Positions 30,890 through 34,804 of a stretch of DNA of 34,804 bases are shown here, piece after piece. Numbering within the stretch: position 1 is the stretch's first letter; every line of letters begins with the position of its first letter. A model generated the notes under the pieces. It was given only the letters and a program-made list of their open reading frames with translations. It made no database searches and was not told where the DNA came from. This DNA comes from Halobacteriales archaeon QS_5_70_15 (GTDB taxonomy: Archaea > Halobacteriota > Halobacteria > Halobacteriales > Haloarculaceae), in contig PXRQ01000085.1 of NCBI GenBank assembly GCA_003022005.1, forward strand, positions 1 through 34,804. The letters run 5' to 3'. Position numbers and translations under genes: made by a program.

Positions 30890-32077
30890 ATGGCACGGAC
30901 GCTGGACGACCTCGACCCGTCGGGCCTCGCGGTTGGGGTGCGGGTCGACGTCAACAGCCCGCTCGACGGGGAGGGGGGACTCGCCGACGACGCCCGGCTC
31001 CGGGCACACCTCGACACGCTCTCCGAACTCTGCTCCCGGGACGCCAGGGTCGTCGTGCTCGCCCACCAGGGGCGTCCGGGCGGGGGCGACTTCGCGGATC
31101 TGGCCGCCCACGCCGACCGCTTCGACGGACTGCTCGACGCGCCGGTCGACTACTGCGACGCGACGTTCACCGCGAACGCCCGCGAGGTCGTCGGCTCGCT
31201 GTCCCCCGGCGAAGCCGTCGTCCTCGAGAACACCCGCTTCTACAGCGAGGAGTACATGGAGTTCGACCCCGAGGCCGCCGCCGAGACGTACCTGGTCTCC
31301 CGGCTCGCCCCGGTGCTCGACGTCTACGTCAACGACGCGTTCGCGGCCGCCCACCGCTCGCAGCCCTCCCTCGTCGGCTTCCCCGTCCGACTCCCCGCGT
31401 TCGCCGGCCGGGTGATGGAGCGGGAGCTCGAGGTCCTCGGGGGGCTCGGGGACGCGCCCCGACCCCGCTACTACGTCCTCGGCGGGGCGAAAGTCGAGGA
31501 CTCGCTCGACGTCGCCCGCTCGGTACTCGACCGCGGCATCGCCGACGGCGTCCTCGCCACCGGCGTCGTCGGCAACGCCTTCCTCCTGGCCGACGGCGTC
31601 CAGCTCGGCGCCGCGAGCGCCAAGGTCGTCAACGAGCGTTCGAGGGAGGCGGTCCGCCGGGCCGGCGACCTGCTCGGCGAGTATCCCGAGCTGATACACC
31701 TCCCGCGGGACGTCGCCATCGAGCGCGACGGCGGTCGGATCGAGATCGGTATCGACGACCTCCCGGCGGAGGCGCCGGCTCTGGATGTCGGCGCGCGTAC
31801 CGTCAGCGCCTACGCCGAACTGCTCGACGACGCGGGGACAGCCATCCTCAACGGGCCCGCGGGCGTCTTCGAGGAGGAGCGGTTCGCGCTCGGCACCCGC
31901 GAGATACTCGAGGCGGCCACGCGCGCCGAACTCAGCGTCGTCGGGGGCGGGGACACGGCGGCCGCGCTCCGCCGGCTCGCCGTCGGCGGGTTCAGCCACG
32001 TCTCGACCGGCGGCGGCGCCTGCCTCCGGATGCTCACCGGCGACCCGCTCCCCGCGGTCGAGGCGCTCGAACGGTGA
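30890..32077 (+). CDS. pgk: Phosphoglycerate kinase
   Basis: 395 residues from MARTLDDLDPSGLAVGVRVD. Interconverts 1,3-bisphosphoglycerate and 3-phosphoglycerate with ADP/ATP. Motifs: VRVDVNSPL near residue 18, LAHQGRPGGGDF near 57, ENTRFYSEEY near 112, VNDAFAAAHRSQPS near 145 (substrate loop), YVLGGAKVEDSLD near 194, LNGPAGVFEEERF near 320 and VVGGGDTAAAL near 350 (nucleotide site). The length is normal for an archaeal enzyme. The next gene overlaps its stop codon by 4 bp (GTGA), so they are cotranscribed. The divergent livH operon starts 111 bp upstream. Confidence 0.95.
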   Translation: MARTLDDLDPSGLAVGVRVDVNSPLDGEGGLADDARLRAHLDTLSELCSRDARVVVLAHQGRPGGGDFADLAAHADRFDGLLDAPVDYCDATFTANAREVVGSLSPGEAVVLENTRFYSEEYMEFDPEAAAETYLVSRLAPVLDVYVNDAFAAAHRSQPSLVGFPVRLPAFAGRVMERELEVLGGLGDAPRPRYYVLGGAKVEDSLDVARSVLDRGIADGVLATGVVGNAFLLADGVQLGAASAKVVNERSREAVRRAGDLLGEYPELIHLPRDVAIERDGGRIEIGIDDLPAEAPALDVGARTVSAYAELLDDAGTAILNGPAGVFEEERFALGTREILEAATRAELSVVGGGDTAAALRRLAVGGFSHVSTGGGACLRMLTGDPLPAVEALER

Positions 32078-32619
32078 CCGGCGACGACGGGGGATCCCCC
32101 ACCGTGAAGCGGCCGCCCACCGACGCCGCGGAGGCCGTCGCGGACATGTGGGTCGACCTGGCGGCCGACCAGCGCCGTCACGGCTCGCACCTGCTCGCCG
32201 GACCCAACCGCGAGCGGGTCCGCGAGGCCGTCCTCCGGGGGATCGCCACGGACTCGCTGCTGGTCGCCGCCGACGGGGACGACCTCGTCGGGTTCGTCAC
32301 GTTCGAGGTCGAGTCCGGCGTCTACGAACAGGACCTCACCCGGGGACTCGTCGAGAACGTCTACGTCGTCCCCGAACGCCGCGGGGAGGGGATCGGGTCG
32401 GCGCTGCTGGCGGCCGCCGAGAACCGGCTCCGAGAACGGGGGTGTGACGCCTTCTTCCTCGAGATACTCGCCGCGAACGGGAGCGCGAGACGGTTCTACC
32501 GCGAGGCCGGCTACGAACCACACCGGATCCAGTTCGAACGGCCGGCCGACGGGGACGGGTCGTGCGGCGGCGACACCGGGACCGCCACCGAAAGCGATAC
32601 GCACACAAGGGACGACTGA
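32074..32619 (+). CDS. GNAT family N-acetyltransferase
   Basis: 181 residues from a GTG start that overlaps the pgk stop (GTGA). The GNAT acetyl-CoA loop is VENVYVVPERRGEGIGSALL at residues ~91-110, preceded by the strand DDLVGFVTFEVESG and followed by FFLEILAANGSARRFYREAGY, with the conserved Asn and Tyr. The C-terminal 30 residues are a polar tail. Substrate unknown; proteins or small amines are possible. A link to glycolysis is suggested only by the overlap with pgk. tRNA-Thr begins 14 bp after its stop. Confidence 0.88.
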   Translation: MTGDDGGSPTVKRPPTDAAEAVADMWVDLAADQRRHGSHLLAGPNRERVREAVLRGIATDSLLVAADGDDLVGFVTFEVESGVYEQDLTRGLVENVYVVPERRGEGIGSALLAAAENRLRERGCDAFFLEILAANGSARRFYREAGYEPHRIQFERPADGDGSCGGDTGTATESDTHTRDD

Positions 32620-32633
32620 ATACTACCGCGTGC

Positions 32634-32707
32634 GCCAAGGGAGCTTGGGCGGTTCAAGCACTCGACTTGTAATCGAGAATTCGTGGGTTCGAATCCCACC
32701 CTTGGCT
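32634..32707 (+). tRNA. tRNA-Thr (anticodon TGT)
   Basis: The acceptor GCCAAGG (32634-32640) pairs with CCTTGGC (32700-32706), discriminator T. The D stem is GCTT/AAGC. The anticodon stem CTCGA/TCGAG holds loop CTTGTAA with anticodon TGT, reading ACA. T arm GTGGG-TTCGAAT-CCCAC; short variable loop; no intron; CCA not encoded. Immediately downstream the DNA turns AT-rich (AATATCAAATTATTTAC) and a patch of mobile-element debris begins. Confidence 0.95.
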
Positions 32708-32769
32708 AATATCAAATTATTTACACTACAGTAGCGCCAGCGACGACGCCGAACACGGAGGTGGTCGCG

Positions 32770-33063
32770 GTGGGTGACGTCGGCGCCTGTCCCGACTGTG
32801 GGACGCGGGTCGGCCTGCCGCTTGACCGCGACGGCCGGAAGTGGCTGTGTCCGTCGTGCGAGACGGCTATCGCCCCCTGTTCGGCATATGGTGCGTTCGT
32901 CCGCCGCGGGCGCGTCTGGGACGAGGGCGCCTGCCCGGCCTGTCGGACACCACGGGACGAGTTGACCGTTGACGATCCGGTGGTGAGTCAGATACGAACA
33001 GGACAGAGAGCAACTCGTCGAGTTGCTCGAAGAGGGAGCACAAGCACACGGCTGGGAAACTGA
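32770..33063 (+). CDS. Small zinc-ribbon protein, C-terminus probably replaced
   Basis: Starts at GTG 32770, 8 bp after a Shine-Dalgarno GGAGG (32757-32761). The first ~70 residues read VGDVGACPDCGTRVGLPLDR and KWLCPSCETAIAPC then GACPACRTPRDELTVDD, with three CxxC pairs for zinc. After about 32970 the frame becomes Arg/Thr rich (GQRATRRVARRGSTSTRLGN) and overlaps, in another frame, a transposase fragment. The true end of the protein was therefore probably lost when the mobile element inserted. No family recognised; a role in nucleic-acid or protein binding is only a guess. Confidence 0.5.
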   Translation: MGDVGACPDCGTRVGLPLDRDGRKWLCPSCETAIAPCSAYGAFVRRGRVWDEGACPACRTPRDELTVDDPVVSQIRTGQRATRRVARRGSTSTRLGN

Positions 33064-33319
33064 TCTGTGGACCTCCAAGCGCGTCGCGGCACTGATCGAA
33101 CGGGAGTTTGAGATCGCGTTCACCCGCCGCCATTGCTCGCGGATTCTCCGCGAGCTTGGCTATCGGCCCGTCAGACCCAGAGCAGAAGCCGCTGAGAACA
33201 GACTGCTTGAGAATCATCGCATGTTCGGCGTATATCGGGTTCACCACACAGAATGCCGCCGGCTCGTCGACGATGACGGGGTCGTAGTAGCACTACTTCC
33301 GAGGTTTAGCGGTGGTTGA
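32987..33319 (+). pseudogene. IS630-type transposase fragment (winged-helix part only)
   Basis: The frame from 32987 reads VRYEQDREQLVELLEEGAQ then AHGWETDLWTSKRVAALIER and EFEIAFTRRHCSRILRELGY, followed by RPVRPRAEAAE. This is the second (winged-helix) DNA-binding part of IS630-family transposases. The upstream helix-turn-helix and the whole catalytic DDE domain are missing. From about 33196 the frame continues without similarity (NRLLENHRMFGVYRVHHTEC ...) to a stop at 33319. No inverted repeats of the IS could be found at the ends. It is a remnant and cannot move on its own. Confidence 0.72.
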
Positions 33320-33407
33320 GGTCAGCAGTATACCAGACGGCCAGGCCGACCAACAGCGCCAGCAAAACGAGCACCGCCACGGCGCGCATCCGTATCCAGC
33401 GGGACAT
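33306..33407 (-). CDS. 33-residue single-span membrane protein
   Basis: A short frame from ATG 33405-33407 to TAA 33306-33308. The protein is a basic head MSRWIRMRA, one hydrophobic span (VAVLVLLALLVGLAVWYTA) and a short polar tail DLNHR. The composition is that of a real membrane peptide and differs from the overlapping frames. A stop codon in the same frame not far upstream shows that it is not the end of a longer protein. No family recognised and no clear TATA box; expression is uncertain. It overlaps the end of the transposase-fragment frame. Confidence 0.42.
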   Translation of the reverse strand: MSRWIRMRAVAVLVLLALLVGLAVWYTADLNHR

Positions 33408-33639
33408 GGCATCCTGATCCAGGTACCTTCGGCCCCCACAAGACTATCGGACGTACGCAATGACGCAAGCGAAGGTGTCCGGTCGGCCTGGTACTGTCGC
33501 GTGTGGAATCCGACGGTACGTTCCGACGTGACGTTCCGACACCAGCCACTCCCGTTCGACTGGGGGCCCGTCGGGTGTCCCGCCACGTAGTGAGTCGGGG
33601 GGAACATCCATTTACGTCTGGTCGCGGAACGTGGTTTCG

Positions 33640-34443
33640 ATGGCGGATCAGTCGGAGACCGAATCACTCGCGGTTGCCGACGGCACGCGGGCCCGCGAGA
33701 CCCGACGCGTGGTGGCACCCATCGCCGTCCTCGTCGTCGCGGAAGCGGCGATCCTCCTCCAGGAGATGGTGTTCGGGCTCCTGGTGCACGCGACGGCACT
33801 GTTCGTGCTGTTCGGGATGATCGCTCTCGGTGGCTATCACCGTGTGCTCGAAGCACTCGTCTTCGTGCCACTGCTCCGCCTGCTGAATCTCGGTACGGGC
33901 ATCATCTCGTTCGATCCGTTCCTATGGCTCGTCGGGGTCTATACGCTCTTGCTCGGCAGTCTCGGTCTCGTCATGCGCGGCCATGGCATCCGAAGCGTCG
34001 ACATCGGGCTCTCGTTGCACGCGTCGCGCCGACAGTGGCTCGTCGCCGCCGCGGGTGTCGTGATCGGCGCCGTCCTGGGGGTAATCCAGTGGCTCTTCGA
34101 ACTCGAGAGCCTCCCCGTCGCGCCAACCGTCCAGAACGCCGTGCTGAGCGTTCTCGTGCTCGGTGTACTCGTCGGATTCGTCGAAGAGGTGTTGTTCCGC
34201 GGCCTCCTGCAGCGATGGCTCGCGGACGTCGTGTCGACGCGGACCGCGATCGTCGTCGTGAGCGTCCTGTTCGGATTCATGCACAGCATCTGGTTCAACG
34301 TCGGCAACGTCGCGTTCGCGTTCGCCGTCTCGCTTCTCATGGGCTGGCTGTACGCCCGCACGCGGGTCTTCTGGTCGATCTGGGCGATCCACGCGATGAT
34401 CAACGTCATGGCATTCGCCGTCCTGCCGCTCGTGGCCGGGTGA
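33640..34443 (+). CDS. CPBP family intramembrane metalloprotease
   Basis: 267 residues from MADQSETESLAVADGTRARE. About eight hydrophobic segments. The protease motifs of the CPBP/Abi (Rce1-like) family are present: FVEEVLFRGLLQRWL near residue 185 (the EE and R), FGFMHSIWFNVGN near 210 (first His) and IWAIHAMINVMAF near the end (second His with Asn). Members cleave prenylated or other membrane peptides, and some protect against bacteriocins. TATA-like TTTACG at about 33611-33616 is 24-29 bp before ATG 33640, favouring this start over the GTG three codons earlier. Confidence 0.87.
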   Translation: MADQSETESLAVADGTRARETRRVVAPIAVLVVAEAAILLQEMVFGLLVHATALFVLFGMIALGGYHRVLEALVFVPLLRLLNLGTGIISFDPFLWLVGVYTLLLGSLGLVMRGHGIRSVDIGLSLHASRRQWLVAAAGVVIGAVLGVIQWLFELESLPVAPTVQNAVLSVLVLGVLVGFVEEVLFRGLLQRWLADVVSTRTAIVVVSVLFGFMHSIWFNVGNVAFAFAVSLLMGWLYARTRVFWSIWAIHAMINVMAFAVLPLVAG

Positions 34444-34595
34444 CGACCTTTCCCGGACCCATCGACCCCGGCAGGCGTGCAGGCGACCCAGAGGGTGGCG
34501 TCGGAGCGGCGGCCCCGTCGTCATCGCCGTCCCGTTGAGGGCCGAGCTCGCGCGACCGGGACGTACTTGTCGCGGCAGGGAGAACGACCGTCCGG

Positions 34596-34804
34596 ATGGT
34601 CGACAGTCGTCGTTCAGGCGAGGTATTCGGCGATCTCGTCGTCGTCGGGCTCTGGACGCTCGTGACCGTGGTCGTGGTCGCGATCGGGCTCGGTAGCGAC
34701 CTCGACGGGAGCGGGTCGCTCGTGCGTGTCCTGTTCGCCGGGACGTACCTTCTCGTCGTCCCCGGCTACGCGTTCGTGGCCGCCCTCTTCCCCCGCGCGT
34801 CCGA
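34596..34804 (+). CDS. DUF1616-type membrane protein, N-terminal part (runs off the right edge)
   Basis: From ATG 34596 the frame is open to the window end: MVDSRRSGEVFGDLVVVGLW, a first membrane segment (TLVTVVVVAIGLG), a short loop, then LVRVLFAGTYLLVVPGYAFV and AALFPRAS. The LxxPGYAFVAALFP stretch after the second segment is the mark of DUF1616 proteins, seen in haloarchaea near cell-surface and glycosylation genes. About 69 residues are visible of a usual ~330. Function unknown. Confidence 0.72.
   Translation, partial: MVDSRRSGEVFGDLVVVGLWTLVTVVVVAIGLGSDLDGSGSLVRVLFAGTYLLVVPGYAFVAALFPRAS

Overview
The window is high-GC chromosomal DNA from a haloarchaeon (class Halobacteria). The evidence is acidic proteins, Tat-dependent lipoproteins (RR motif plus lipobox), many genes with a TATA-like box 25-30 bp before the start codon (leaderless transcripts), and archaeal versions of core enzymes: GTP cyclohydrolase III, a RibD-like reductase, pantoate kinase, and the haloarchaeal families DUF5785, DUF7545, DUF4242 and DUF2064. 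I cannot name the species.

Layout. 1-1713: an ArsR-like zinc-ribbon regulator followed by a DUF4242-cupin gene pair behind a perfect 26-bp palindrome. 2034-4561: a thiol/disulfide module (CcdA-like membrane protein and TlpA-like lipoprotein) divergent from a DUF3179 lipoprotein. 4810-6816: a two-TM potassium-channel-like protein with two RCK units, and a CDGSH protein. 6900-8831: a decayed membrane gene, a 43-aa membrane protein, a frameshifted DJ-1/PfpI gene and a HAD phosphatase. 9029-15741: riboflavin/F420 reductase, DUF7545, thioredoxin reductase, aroA, an alkaline-phosphatase-family protein and aroC, with three copies of an ~80-bp structured element between them. 15742-16281: gene remnant plus a 25-bp tandem repeat. 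16282-24806: FNT transporter, DUF2064, pantoate kinase, tRNA-Ser, a nonsense-truncated Tat-exported phosphodiesterase, small membrane proteins, cupin, uridine kinase, GTP cyclohydrolase III and a CBS/zinc-ribbon protein. 24871-30778: a HAAT/Liv-type ABC transporter (livHMGF operon with a convergent binding-protein gene). 30890-32707: pgk, a GNAT acetyltransferase and tRNA-Thr. After tRNA-Thr comes a short accessory patch with an IS630-type transposase fragment, then a CPBP protease and the start of a DUF1616 gene.

Most genes are housekeeping. Two of them (23223 and 9029) provide the first and third steps of archaeal riboflavin/F420 synthesis, and aroA/aroC the last two steps to chorismate. 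The two most striking observations are these. The Liv-type binding protein has its two halves in swapped order behind an intact signal peptide, a natural circular permutation if the assembly is right. The ~80-bp intergenic element occurs in three copies whose terminal stem keeps pairing through compensatory base changes while the internal loop stays constant, which points to a selected structure. Several reading frames in the window are broken (frameshifts, in-frame stops, a lost membrane segment), so sequencing or assembly error must be excluded before building on any single one.
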